The notes under the pieces are model-generated. The model did not search any database. It saw only the letters and a program-made list of their open reading frames with translations, and was not told where the DNA came from. A program made the translations under genes and the position numbers. Positions 30,417-37,571 of a stretch of DNA of 42,300 nt are shown here, piece by piece. The first letter of the stretch is position 1. Each line of letters starts with the position of its first letter. Source of the stretch: a virus; IMG/VR virus record IMGVR_UViG_3300009094_000035, positions 1 through 42,300 of that record. One strand, given 5' to 3'.

Positions 30417-31970
30417 ATGAGCCACATGCCAACTTCCACCGTTTCTCGGCTGCTCAGGCGCTTCAATGTCCGCGACTATGGCGCGGTCGGCGACGGCGTT
30501 ACCAATGACACCGCAGCGATCCAGGCGGCCATCGACGCCGCCGAAGATCAAGGCGGGCTGCTGAACGCAGTCGTTGACATCCCCGCATCGCCCGCCGCGT
30601 ACATGTTTTCCAACCTGACTCTGCCAGCGTACACGACGCTGCAAGGCACTCGCATCGCGCAGTCGCAGCTCAAGCGGATCGCCGGGTCCACCGGAAGCGC
30701 GATCCGCGAGAAAACCGCAGCAGAGGGCAACGCCAACGGAGCGATCAGCATCTGGCTCCGCGACATCGGCATCGACGGCAACAGCACGACCGGCAACGGG
30801 ATCGATCTCGGCTACCAAGTGACCGACATCAACTTCGAGACATGGGCCGGCCTCGACAACGTATACGTGCAGGGATTCACGGCGGGCGTGGGCATTCGCA
30901 TCGACGCGAACGCGATCTCGATGCATTACGTCTATGCGCTCGGCAACCAAGACGGGATCCATGCGACCGGCGGCTACTCGCAATTCCACACCGTGTACGG
31001 CGAGAACAACAGCCGGTACCAGCTCCGGGCCAGTGGCACCGGGCATTCGTTCTTCGGCGTTCACTGCGAGATGCCAACGGCCGGCGATGACCCGGCCATT
31101 CTGATCGAGGGAGGCGCGCAGTCGTTCTACGGCGTGACGGTCGGCTGCCACACCGTCAAGACGAACATGATCACAATCGCGACGGGGGCAAATAAGCAAC
31201 AGCTCCACGACGTGTTGTTTTTTCTACAGGCCGCTGGTGCCTTCACGCATGGCATCTATCTGACCGACGCGGCCAACGGCCGAACGGGCACGACGCTGTA
31301 CATCCAGCACTACCAGCTCGGCGAGAACAGCAACGTCGCGGACTGGTACGTGAACGTCGAGAGCAACAAGGCGACGACCATGATTGCCGATGCGATGACG
31401 TTCGGCGACGTGGTGATCGCTCCGCACTACCGCGTCGGGTCGGCGAGTGGACCGCGAATTGTCCCGGCCAACGGAACGCCCGAGGGGACGTCGACTGCGC
31501 CTGTTGGCTCTATCTACCCAAGAACCGACGGTAGCGCGGGCGAGGCCCTGTACATCAAGAACAGCGGATCGGGCAACACCGGATGGGTCCCAGTCGGCGG
31601 AGTCGTCGCAACCGGATCGATCACGTGCACGACGAAGGCGAACTACGCCGATACGGACTTCATGACGATCGGCGACGGAATCCAGGTTGCCAAGGTCTAC
31701 GAATTCGACACGGCAGGCGACGGCGTTACAGCAGGGCGCATCCAGGTCAACATCTCGGCGTCGACCACGGCCGCGGACGTCGCCGCAGTGCTCAAGACCG
31801 CGATCGAGACGAACCAGCCATCGATCGCGGTCACCAATGCGGGCTCTGGTGTGCTGACCCTCGCGCACAAGGTTGCGGGCACATTCGGCAACGTGACGAT
31901 TACCGAGAACGTGGCCAATGCGGCGCATACGGTGACCGGCATGACCGGGGGTGTCAATGCGGGGCGGTAA
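30417..31970 (+). CDS. tailspike with pectate-lyase-type beta-helix
   Basis: The 517-residue protein opens with RRFNVRDYGAVGDGVTNDTA and AIQAAIDAA, the hallmark of phage tailspikes with a right-handed parallel beta-helix. The helix region continues to about residue 350 with short repeating strands. Residues 405-517 form a separate module beginning TGSITCTTKANYADTDFMTI and ending VTGMTGG; I recall this module from other phage and bacterial surface proteins. It probably binds or cuts host polysaccharide. The ATG has AGGAGC eight bases upstream. No catalytic residues can be assigned with confidence. Confidence 0.8.
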   Translation: MSHMPTSTVSRLLRRFNVRDYGAVGDGVTNDTAAIQAAIDAAEDQGGLLNAVVDIPASPAAYMFSNLTLPAYTTLQGTRIAQSQLKRIAGSTGSAIREKTAAEGNANGAISIWLRDIGIDGNSTTGNGIDLGYQVTDINFETWAGLDNVYVQGFTAGVGIRIDANAISMHYVYALGNQDGIHATGGYSQFHTVYGENNSRYQLRASGTGHSFFGVHCEMPTAGDDPAILIEGGAQSFYGVTVGCHTVKTNMITIATGANKQQLHDVLFFLQAAGAFTHGIYLTDAANGRTGTTLYIQHYQLGENSNVADWYVNVESNKATTMIADAMTFGDVVIAPHYRVGSASGPRIVPANGTPEGTSTAPVGSIYPRTDGSAGEALYIKNSGSGNTGWVPVGGVVATGSITCTTKANYADTDFMTIGDGIQVAKVYEFDTAGDGVTAGRIQVNISASTTAADVAAVLKTAIETNQPSIAVTNAGSGVLTLAHKVAGTFGNVTITENVANAAHTVTGMTGGVNAGR

Positions 31971-32470
31971 TGGCTGACGAACGGCAGCGCCGGCCTGGAT
32001 CGCATCGGGACTACTCCGCCCCGAAGCAACACCGCACGCCGCAAGAAGTTCCGATCGCATTCCCCGAGGAGGTCACGGGCCAATTCCGAGGCGAGGAGTT
32101 GGAGTTCTGGCGCGGCAAGCGGCCGACTGAACAGCGGTTCGCTCACATCGAAAAGAGGATCGACACCTTCGATACCTTCAAGGACGAGATCAAGGACGAG
32201 ATCGGCGAGCTCGGCAAGCAGGTCGCCGGCATCAGTGGCCAGATGATGGTGATTCCCGATCTCGTCGAGGCGTTGACCGACGCCACCAAGGAGATGCGGC
32301 AGCGCGAACACGTCACGCTGACTGCGAAGGTTGACGTCGATCGCCAGCGTGCACTTGACCCGCTCGAGGAGCGCAAGTTTCGCCGCAACCTGATTCTGCA
32401 GATCGCCGGCGGGGTGTTCTCCGTCAGTGTGCTGGTCGCGTTCATAACTTTGTTTGCCAAACAGTGTTGA
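31970..32470 (+). CDS. C-terminally membrane-anchored coiled-coil protein (166 residues)
   Basis: The ATG at 31970 overlaps the tailspike stop (TAATG). Residues 1-60 are polar, 60-135 form a charged coiled coil (IEKRIDTFDTFKDEIKDEIG), and the C-terminus has one hydrophobic segment, LILQIAGGVFSVSVLVAFIT at about 141-160, followed by LFAKQC. The layout, just before the lysis genes, fits a C-tail-anchored holin-like or accessory lysis protein. It could instead be a virion accessory protein. Confidence 0.5.
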   Translation: MADERQRRPGSHRDYSAPKQHRTPQEVPIAFPEEVTGQFRGEELEFWRGKRPTEQRFAHIEKRIDTFDTFKDEIKDEIGELGKQVAGISGQMMVIPDLVEALTDATKEMRQREHVTLTAKVDVDRQRALDPLEERKFRRNLILQIAGGVFSVSVLVAFITLFAKQC

Positions 32471-32479
32471 GGGAACCCA

Positions 32480-32782
32480 ATGGACGATGAGCGAACCAGC
32501 GACACCATCATTGCCGACCTCGACGGCTGGCGCTTGCCAAAGTCGACGGGGCGCGGACGCGAGGACCTGACGATGCAGGTCTTTCTCGATAGCGGCGAAT
32601 GGCATCGCAAGGCGGTCGGCGGCAACTTCACCGCGTGCGGCGAGGCGATCGATTACCGCCTGCGCCAGAACCATCGGCCCGAGACGTACGAGGGCAGGCT
32701 GTGCCGCAACGGGTGCTTCAGCTCGTTCGAGCTCGCGCTGTCCGACACGGAGAATCAGCGAACCAAGAACGAGGAGGAATAG
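32480..32782 (+). CDS. phage protein, unknown (100 residues)
   Basis: The ATG at 32480 has GAGGGAA about four to six bases upstream. The product has a central part with LTMQVFLDSGEWHRKAVGGN and FTACGEAIDYRLRQNHRPET, and three cysteines, one in RLCRNGCFS. The Cys-x3-Cys together with Cys and His residues earlier could bind zinc. The C-terminus is hydrophilic. No family is recognised. Confidence 0.5.
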   Translation: MDDERTSDTIIADLDGWRLPKSTGRGREDLTMQVFLDSGEWHRKAVGGNFTACGEAIDYRLRQNHRPETYEGRLCRNGCFSSFELALSDTENQRTKNEEE

Positions 32783-32784
32783 CG

Positions 32785-33000
32785 ATGAGCAACGAAACAG
32801 CAGTGACTGTCAAAGAGGTAAAGCCTGGATACAAGACCACGGAGGGATGGTTCACCGCCATCGCGTCCGCGCTGAGCATTCTCTATGCGCTTGGCCTTCT
32901 CGGTTCGGGTACCGGCACAGCAGACAAGGTGGCTGCATTTGCCGTCGCTGCGCTCACCACTGCCGGCTACACGGTGAGCCGAGGGATGGCAAAGAAATGA
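32785..33000 (+). CDS. holin (two-TM type candidate)
   Basis: The 71-residue product has a short polar N-terminus, two hydrophobic segments (FTAIASALSILYALGLLGSG at about 23-42 and VAAFAVAALTTAGYTVSRG at about 50-68) and a basic C-terminus (MAKK). This is the layout of small holins that release endolysin. GAGGAG lies eight bases before the ATG at 32785. Together with the spanin pair and amidase it forms the lysis cassette. The stop overlaps a micro-gene (ATGA). Confidence 0.7.
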   Translation: MSNETAVTVKEVKPGYKTTEGWFTAIASALSILYALGLLGSGTGTADKVAAFAVAALTTAGYTVSRGMAKK

Positions 33001-33047
33001 TCGCCTGCCTGCTCCGGGCGATCGCCTGGCTATTCGGAGCTCAATGA
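32997..33047 (+). CDS. 16-residue hydrophobic micro-ORF in lysis cassette
   Basis: An ATG at 32997 overlaps the holin stop, and the TGA at 33045 overlaps the next ATG, so a 16-codon frame bridges two genes with four-base overlaps on both sides. The peptide MIACLLRAIAWLFGAQ is amphipathic and hydrophobic. It may be a genuine membrane peptide, or may serve only to carry ribosomes across the gap for coupled translation. Confidence 0.4.
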   Translation: MIACLLRAIAWLFGAQ

Positions 33048-33280
33048 GCGTCGCCACGGTCACCGACACATGCACGTGCGTAGCCGGGTGGTGGGGCATC
33101 ATTCCGCCGCCTCCGTGCCCAGTACATGGCGGCACATTGAATCCACCGTCACCGGTTCACGGCTGGAGTTCGGCGACTCTTGTTGGTCCGCCATCCCTAA
33201 GCGACGACGACATCGAGCGAATCGCTGCCCGCGTAGCCGAGAAACTCAGACCGGCCAAGCGACGCAAGAGGCGTAAGTGA
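33044..33280 (+). CDS. small Cys- and Pro-rich protein, unknown (78 residues)
   Basis: The product begins SVATVTDTCTCVAGWWGIIP and continues PPPPCPVHGG, giving CxC and CPVHG motifs that could hold a metal ion. The second half has a helix DDDIERIAARVAEKLRPAK and a strongly basic tail RRKRRK. It overlaps both neighbours. It lies within the lysis cassette but has no membrane segment. Confidence 0.5.
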   Translation: MSVATVTDTCTCVAGWWGIIPPPPCPVHGGTLNPPSPVHGWSSATLVGPPSLSDDDIERIAARVAEKLRPAKRRKRRK

Positions 33281-33660
33281 TCTACGCCGTTCTTGGCTTT
33301 GCTGTCGCGGCGCTCGGTGCGATCACCGCGCTCGCGCTTGTGATCAGCAAGACCAAGGACCAACGCGAGGCGGCGCGCGTGCTCGCGTCCAGTACGGGCG
33401 GCGAGTTGCGCTCGGCACGCGAAACGATCGAACGCCTCACCGTGAATCTCAAAAGCGAACAGGAGAGAGCCGATGCTTTGTACGATCGCCTGGCCGAGAG
33501 TTATAGCGATCCTGCTCCCACTAATGCTCGCGAGCTCGTGCTGCAAGCGTGGCGCACCGAGCACAACGCAGCTCGCGGTCGAACGGTCGCGTTGTCTGCG
33601 CCACCCACCACCACCGGCACCCGACCCAGCGACGATGACCTCCTCAGGCCAGGAGAATGA
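33277..33660 (+). CDS. Rz-like i-spanin
   Basis: The GTG at 33277 overlaps the preceding stop (GTGA). The 127-residue product has an N-terminal membrane segment (AVLGFAVAALGAITALALVI at 4-23) followed by a periplasmic charged coiled coil (LRSARETIERLTVNLKSEQE, RADALYDRLAES). This is the layout of Rz-type inner-membrane spanins that join the outer-membrane lipoprotein to fuse the two membranes at lysis. A lipoprotein-like gene is nested in its 3' half in another frame, as in lambda. A Gram-negative host follows from this pair. Confidence 0.7.
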   Translation: MIYAVLGFAVAALGAITALALVISKTKDQREAARVLASSTGGELRSARETIERLTVNLKSEQERADALYDRLAESYSDPAPTNARELVLQAWRTEHNAARGRTVALSAPPTTTGTRPSDDDLLRPGE

Positions 33661-33736
33661 GCTTTTGTGGGCACGTGTCTGGGTGCTGGAGAATTGGATC
33701 AAGGACGCATGGGCCGCGTGTCGGGTGACGCCATGA
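33473..33736 (+). CDS. Rz1-like o-spanin lipoprotein, nested in Rz-like gene
   Basis: The ATG at 33473 lies inside the Rz-like gene in the +1 frame and has AGGAGA six bases upstream. The product begins MLCTIAWPRVIAILLPLMLA followed by SSCC, a signal peptide and lipobox-like cleavage site with Cys23 or Cys24 as the lipid anchor. The mature part has a proline run (HPPPPAPDP), typical of Rz1. The C-terminal 30 residues beyond the Rz-like stop are longer than in lambda Rz1. Function with Rz in outer-membrane disruption is inferred. Confidence 0.7.
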   Translation: MLCTIAWPRVIAILLPLMLASSCCKRGAPSTTQLAVERSRCLRHPPPPAPDPATMTSSGQENELLWARVWVLENWIKDAWAACRVTP

Positions 33737-33879
33737 GCGACCGCGTCTTGCGCGTCCACCTGACCTGGTGTGCTCGCTGCCGGATCCACCTATGCGATTT
33801 CGCGCTCGCGCTGCTCCGCTCGTCGGGACAGTCGCTGCCGCCGATCCCGCCGCTGGTGCGCAGCAAGGTGCGGGCGTGA
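33733..33879 (+). CDS. small CxxC protein, unknown (48 residues)
   Basis: The ATG at 33733 overlaps the o-spanin stop (ATGA). The product reads MSDRVLRVHLTWCARCRIHL at the start, with CARC and a further Cys and His nearby, and ends in a Pro/Arg/Lys tail. The C-x2-C with H and C could form a small zinc knuckle. It overlaps the next gene by GTGA. No family is recognised. Confidence 0.45.
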   Translation: MSDRVLRVHLTWCARCRIHLCDFALALLRSSGQSLPPIPPLVRSKVRA

Positions 33880-34058
33880 CGATCCGTAGCTCGTGGGTCG
33901 TCGAAAACGGCTACGTGTGGTCCACCGAGGATGCCAAGCGCATGCGGCTGTATCGCGACCGCGCACCCGAGGTTCGCGGCAAGCGGCGCCACGGCGGCGA
34001 CCTGACACCGTTTCGGCTCGCGATACGCGCGCAGATTGCGGCGAGGGCCAGGCGGTGA
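33876..34058 (+). CDS. small basic protein, unknown (60 residues)
   Basis: The GTG at 33876 overlaps the previous stop (GTGA), and its own stop overlaps the amidase GTG. The product begins TIRSSWVVENGYVWSTEDAK and then has many Arg residues (RMRLYRDRAPEVRGKRR, IAARARR). A beta hairpin followed by a basic helix is likely. No family is recognised; overlaps are the main support. Confidence 0.45.
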   Translation: MTIRSSWVVENGYVWSTEDAKRMRLYRDRAPEVRGKRRHGGDLTPFRLAIRAQIAARARR

Positions 34059-34756
34059 GATCTCCGCTCGCCGAGCAGGTCGTGGGCGTGCGCGATCCGG
34101 GGCTCGCCACCGATCGCGGCGCACCGTGGGGCGTCCTGCTCCACACCACCGGTCGCGGCGTTCCTGCGCGAGCTGCCGCTGAAAAGCGCCGGGTGGTCGC
34201 GGTGGCCATCGAGGTCTACATCGACAGCCAGAACGGCGCGAACGGCTATTACTGGGGTGGGCCGCACTACGTCCTGGACCACGACGGCAAGAGCTACCAG
34301 ATTGCCCCTGAGAACGCGCTTGCGGCCCACGCTGGCGGCGGCAACCGATCGGCCTATATCGCGGGGTACTGGACAAGCAAATGCAGCGGCGCGGCGCTGG
34401 CGGCCTGGCGCAAACAATGGCCGACCTACCGCCACCCCTACTCGCTGTTCCCGAGCAAGACGCCAAACCGCGACTTTGTCGGCATCGAGATGATTCCAGT
34501 CGGCTCGGGGTTCGGCGTGCCGATGCGACCCGGGCTCCTGTTCACCAAGGAGCAGCACGATTCGGTGGCTGTGCTGTGCGCCGACATTGCTGCGCGGCAT
34601 GCGTGGCCGGACGGGTGGCACCGGACGCCGCGACTGCTTGGCCACGAGGACGTCGACCTGCTTGAGCGCATGGATTCGCGCGGGGGATGGGATCCTGGAT
34701 GGCTGAGGCGCGAGCCTTACTTTGACTTCGAATACGTCAGGAATGCGATCGGCTAG
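34055..34756 (+). CDS. N-acetylmuramoyl-L-alanine amidase endolysin
   Basis: The 233-residue product is a type 2 amidase: GVLLHTTGRGVPARAA with the first zinc His, GPHYVLDHDGKSYQIAPENA, LAAHAGGGNRSAYIAGYW, NRDFVGIEMIPVGSG, and RLLGHEDVDLLERMDSRGGW ending in DPG, which supplies the second His and the Asp. It would cut the bond between muramic acid and the peptide stem of peptidoglycan. No signal peptide is seen, so release depends on the holin. The GTG at 34055 gives a GTGA overlap; longer upstream reading is a shadow of the preceding genes. Confidence 0.88.
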   Translation: MRSPLAEQVVGVRDPGLATDRGAPWGVLLHTTGRGVPARAAAEKRRVVAVAIEVYIDSQNGANGYYWGGPHYVLDHDGKSYQIAPENALAAHAGGGNRSAYIAGYWTSKCSGAALAAWRKQWPTYRHPYSLFPSKTPNRDFVGIEMIPVGSGFGVPMRPGLLFTKEQHDSVAVLCADIAARHAWPDGWHRTPRLLGHEDVDLLERMDSRGGWDPGWLRREPYFDFEYVRNAIG

Positions 34757-34808
34757 CACGTTTCCCAGTTCCGCTCCGACGAGGAATCGCTACACCGGGA
34801 AACTAGCG
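34757..34808. terminator. possible bidirectional hairpin between converging blocks
   Basis: GTTTCCC (34768-34774) and GGGAAAC (34798-34804) form a seven-base stem, extended imperfectly by GCTA/TAGC on the outside, around a loop of about 23 bases. It lies exactly where the rightward lysis genes meet the leftward HNH gene. The loop is long and there is no T run, so termination is suggested mainly by position. Confidence 0.3.
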
Positions 34809-35429
34809 CGTTGCCTTAAGCGCTGCCCTGAATTCGCGGCACCACTCTGGCTCGTTCGCCTTCTTGGGCTTGCCCTGCGCGGCGTTCTGACGGCGCTCTG
34901 CCGTGTGGTGCGCGGTGTGGCAGGGACGACACAACCATCGTACGTCGAGCGGCTTGCCGTAGTCGTCGTGGTGCGCGTGTGCTGGATGCGCGCTGCATCT
35001 TTCGCACGACTGGCGGACGAGCAGCCCGGACCGGATCGCGGCAAGCGCATCTTTGCGCGCCTGCTCGCGCTGGGGCCAGCGCTCAGCCTGTCGCCTGCGA
35101 TAGCGCATGTTGTCGCGTGACACGCCGCCGAGCCAGCGTGGGTTGTTCTCGCCCGCGAAGCGTTTCGTTGCTCTGACGTTCGCTGTGAAGCACAGGAGCG
35201 AGCAGAATCGGCGGCCTGCGCGGGCGTCCGCGGCGTACCAGCGCTCGCACTGATCGCACAGGCGCCAAGCGCAGCGGCCGCGCCTACGTCTAGGTGGCTC
35301 GAAGTCCGGTTTCTGCTTGTAGGTCGTTGGCAGACTTTTGGCAGGCAATCGGACTTCATTGGGGGCAAGCCGGGGATATCGCGGCTCATCGCGGACACTA
35401 TTCGAATCTGTCGATTCTCGACGGTGCAA
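34803..35429 (-). CDS. HNH endonuclease with zinc-binding N-terminal part
   Basis: The C-terminal half has an HNH core: CERCSAHPAHAHHDDYGKPL, then DVRWLCRPCHTAHH, with paired cysteines and the His-His-Asp. Upstream are RLCDQCERW and RRFCSLLCFTANVRAT, a second Cys2-Cys2 set, and GENNPRWLGG, a motif seen in HNH proteins. This fits free-standing phage homing-type nucleases. The true start is unclear: the frame is open from a TTG at 35429 but the region before about 35300 looks non-conserved, and a shorter protein is likely. It is the last gene of the leftward block. Confidence 0.75.
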   Translation of the reverse strand: MHRRESTDSNSVRDEPRYPRLAPNEVRLPAKSLPTTYKQKPDFEPPRRRRGRCAWRLCDQCERWYAADARAGRRFCSLLCFTANVRATKRFAGENNPRWLGGVSRDNMRYRRRQAERWPQREQARKDALAAIRSGLLVRQSCERCSAHPAHAHHDDYGKPLDVRWLCRPCHTAHHTAERRQNAAQGKPKKANEPEWCREFRAALKATR

Positions 35430-35517
35430 CGGGACATCTCTTTTCTATACGCACGGTTGCGGCTCAGCCGAGCCCGCGGTGGCGTATAGCGAGATTCTAT
35501 CAGCACTCGACCTGGAA
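35430..35517. other. short non-coding gap beside integrase (attP candidate)
   Basis: This gap between the integrase stop and the HNH frame has no convincing gene. Phage attachment sites often lie next to the integrase gene, so attP could lie here or in the poorly conserved start of the HNH frame, where the palindrome ATTCGAAT (35399-35406) sits. I see no repeat that would identify the core, and the host site is unknown. Confidence 0.2.
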
Positions 35518-36642
35518 TCAAGCGGATTGCTTGCGCTTTTTAACTTTCCCAGTAAGCGCTTTGGCAGACCCTTGGCGGACTACGAGCGGAACGTCCAGGA
35601 GCGATGCCGCTTCGTGGCCGTGGTCTGGGTAGAGGTGCGCGTACTTCTCGGTCTCTTTTACCGACGCGTGTCCGAGCCACTTTTGCACGAGGCGAATTGG
35701 CACGCCGCGCATCACGAGGTGACTGGCGTACGTGTGGCGGAGCGTGTGCCAGGCGACGTCTGTGAGCCCTGCCTTCTTGGCTGCGCGCGCGATGGCGGTC
35801 CAGCATCCCTTTTCGCTGCGCACGCGCTGCCGCTTCTCGGCGCGACGCCTAAGCAATGCCGGCCACACCCACTCAGCGGCCGCTGCGCTGCTGGGCTTGA
35901 GTGCGGCAAGGGCTTTGGCGGAGTCACGGGTGAGGGGCACGGAGCGCTCGCGATTACCCTTCGGTGCCGTAGCCACAAGCGTTCGGCGTCCGGGATCGGT
36001 ACGGCGCACGCGAATCACGCCGCGCTCGAAGTCAATGTCACCCCACTGCAGTCCGCGGAGCTCGCCGATGCGGAGTCCACTGCGCAGCGCCACCAAGATC
36101 ATCGGCTGCCATTGCTTCTCGGCCGCAAGGATGAGTGCGGACATCTCGGCGTCCGTCAAGAAACGCGGAGCCTCCTCGGCGATCTTCAGGAAGTGGACGC
36201 GCGGCACGCGCGCGATGATGCCCCACTCGACCGCGAGCGACAGCATGCGGCGAAGCACGCCGAGTCTCGTGTTCACGGTCTTGGCCACGGCTACCGTGGA
36301 CCACAGAGTGATCAGGCCGTCGACGTGCTGCTTGCTAACTTGGTCGAGACGCAGCCTGCCGAGCTCGGGCACGATGTTGTGGTTGACGACGGCCTTCTGA
36401 TGCTGCTGCGTCAGCGGCTTGGTGCGCGATACCTGGTAGTCGAGAAACTGCGGGCCGAATTCGCGCACTGTCGGCATCGTGCCGGTGTAGCCACGCGCGA
36501 GAATCTTCTCGATGTGCAGCCGCTCGATCCGCTCGGCTGCCTTCTTGGTGTTGTGACCCTTGGGAGTGGAGCCGCTGTAGCGCTTGCCGTTGAGCGAGAA
36601 CCGATAACGCCAGCGGCCATCGCGTCCCTTGTATGCTGGCAC
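35518..36642 (-). CDS. int: tyrosine recombinase (phage integrase)
   Basis: The 374-residue protein has all catalytic residues: R191 in ALRSGLRIGELRGLQW, a lysine near 228 in the beta hairpin, H299 and R302 in WHTLRHTYASHL, H325 in KWLGHASVKETEKY and the nucleophile Y334. The N-terminus (AYKGRDGRWRYRFSLNGKRY) resembles the arm-binding domain, followed by a core-binding SAM-like region near 58-160. It would integrate and, with an excisionase, excise the genome at att sites, showing a temperate lifestyle. The C-terminal tail is basic. The excisionase-like gene ends at the base next to its start. Confidence 0.92.
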   Translation of the reverse strand: MPAYKGRDGRWRYRFSLNGKRYSGSTPKGHNTKKAAERIERLHIEKILARGYTGTMPTVREFGPQFLDYQVSRTKPLTQQHQKAVVNHNIVPELGRLRLDQVSKQHVDGLITLWSTVAVAKTVNTRLGVLRRMLSLAVEWGIIARVPRVHFLKIAEEAPRFLTDAEMSALILAAEKQWQPMILVALRSGLRIGELRGLQWGDIDFERGVIRVRRTDPGRRTLVATAPKGNRERSVPLTRDSAKALAALKPSSAAAAEWVWPALLRRRAEKRQRVRSEKGCWTAIARAAKKAGLTDVAWHTLRHTYASHLVMRGVPIRLVQKWLGHASVKETEKYAHLYPDHGHEAASLLDVPLVVRQGSAKALTGKVKKRKQSA

Positions 36643-36822
36643 TCACGCAGCGTGGCTCTTGCCGGATTCGATGCGCAAGACCTCAGCGGCGGTTATGCGG
36701 TAGGCTCGCTCGCCAACGCGAAACGCTGCGATGGATCCGGAGCGGATTCGCGCAAGGATGCTTTTGCGGTTGCACTTCCAGCGCGAGCAGAGCTCGGCGA
36801 CGGTGAAGACTTGATCACTCAC
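36643..36822 (-). CDS. xis: excisionase-family HTH protein
   Basis: The 59-residue product is one winged-HTH/MerR-like domain: DQVFTVAELCSRWKCNRKSI, LARIRSGSIAAFRVGERAYR and ITAAEVLRIE, as in the excisionase (HTH_17) family. It lies directly upstream of integrase on the same strand, which supports a role in directing excision. The GTG at 36822-36820 overlaps the preceding stop (GTGA) and has GGAGG upstream. Confidence 0.75.
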   Translation of the reverse strand: MSDQVFTVAELCSRWKCNRKSILARIRSGSIAAFRVGERAYRITAAEVLRIESGKSHAA

Positions 36823-37136
36823 CCAACCGCCTCCGCAATCTCGAGCCAGATGTCTTCCCATGGCACGGCCGGATCGACCTCGTCGAGACTGCTCTCATTG
36901 CTGATGCCGGTTCCGCCCCAGCGCACTGGGCCCCACGAGCGCTCGATGGCTGCGCGCTTCTTGTCGGAGAACCTGAAGATCGACGAGCCGAACACCTCGC
37001 CAGGGCGATCGAACAGCGTGCGCTCGCGGGCTGACGTGACGAGCTGAACATCTTGTCGACGATCGCGGAAGTACGCCGCGAGTCGCATGAGCGCGAGGTT
37101 CGGCAACTTGCTGTCTGCGTCGACGAGGTACTTCAC
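36819..37136 (-). CDS. short protein resembling the N-terminus of phage radical-SAM/B12-type proteins
   Basis: The 105-residue product starts KYLVDADSKLPNLALMRLAA and continues AYFRDRRQDVQLV, then GEVFGSSIFRFSDKKR and VRWGGTGIS. The sequence PNLALMRLAAYFRxRxxxVxLV followed by a SSIFxFSxK segment and GGTG is like the cobalamin-binding-type N-terminal part of phage radical-SAM proteins. The radical-SAM half with CxxxCxxC is absent, so this would be a stand-alone Rossmann-like domain. The GTG at 37136-37134 forms a GTGA overlap. The role is unknown. Confidence 0.6.
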   Translation of the reverse strand: MKYLVDADSKLPNLALMRLAAYFRDRRQDVQLVTSARERTLFDRPGEVFGSSIFRFSDKKRAAIERSWGPVRWGGTGISNESSLDEVDPAVPWEDIWLEIAEAVG

Positions 37137-37318
37137 TCCGCCCCCGCTGCCTTTCGGCATGCCGCGGCGACGTCGCGGAGGGTTCGCACCCGCGTCTCGT
37201 GCGCCGACCACTCGGCGTCGTCGAGGCGACTAGACATTTCGCTCTCGACCGCCTTCGCGCTCTTCTCCAACGCCCTCGCAAACGCCTCGGCAAACGCGCG
37301 GGTGGGACCGTCGATCAT
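37133..37318 (-). CDS. small helical protein, unknown (61 residues)
   Basis: The product MIDGPTRAFAEAFARALEKS continues as amphipathic helix with SEMSSRLDDAEWSAHETRVR and RDVAAACRKAAGAE. The ATG at 37318-37316 overlaps the preceding stop (ATGA), which fixes the start. No motif is recognised. Confidence 0.5.
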   Translation of the reverse strand: MIDGPTRAFAEAFARALEKSAKAVESEMSSRLDDAEWSAHETRVRTLRDVAAACRKAAGAE

Positions 37319-37533
37319 TTCTTCCGCTCCCACGGCACGTCGAATCCGGTGACTTCCTGTTCGCGCGCTATATCGTTCAGTTCGCGCTCGGCTTCCTCGA
37401 GTTCATGCTGTGCACGTCGGAATCGTTCGCGACACGAGTCCGGCATGATGTGACCGCAAACGGAAACCAATGCACGCCGCGCGGCTTCACACTGGCCGAG
37501 CGCCTGCGACAACGAGCGTTCCCAGAGCTTCAC
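37315..37533 (-). CDS. small coiled-coil protein, unknown (72 residues)
   Basis: The GTG at 37533-37531 has GGGGAG seven bases upstream. The product begins KLWERSLSQALGQCEAARRA and has a charged coiled coil RFRRAQHELEEAERELNDIA near residues 37-56, then VTGFDVPWERKK. It overlaps its neighbours on both sides. No family is recognised. Confidence 0.5.
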   Translation of the reverse strand: MKLWERSLSQALGQCEAARRALVSVCGHIMPDSCRERFRRAQHELEEAERELNDIAREQEVTGFDVPWERKK

Positions 37534-37571
37534 GCCGCTTCTCCCCGAACGCGGTAAACGGAGTGGGTCAT
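37530..37571 (-). CDS. 13-residue bridging micro-ORF
   Basis: The ATG at 37571-37569 overlaps the cytosine-methylase stop (ATGA), and the TGA at 37532-37530 overlaps the next GTG. The peptide MTHSVYRVRGEAA is too short to judge. The double overlap suggests a translational bridge rather than a functional protein. Confidence 0.25.
   Translation of the reverse strand: MTHSVYRVRGEAA

Noticed and set aside
33893-34054. N-terminal extension of the amidase
   Set aside because: Arg/Ala-rich shadow of the preceding gene; the GTG at 34055 forms the usual GTGA overlap.
35390-35420. T-arm-like ATTCGAAT sequence suggesting a tRNA-derived attP
   Set aside because: The flanking bases pair in only three of five stem positions and no further tRNA parts are visible.
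35338-37047. 569-codon plus frame opposite integrase, Xis and the next gene
   Set aside because: It spans three supported genes on the opposite strand and has no recognisable domain.
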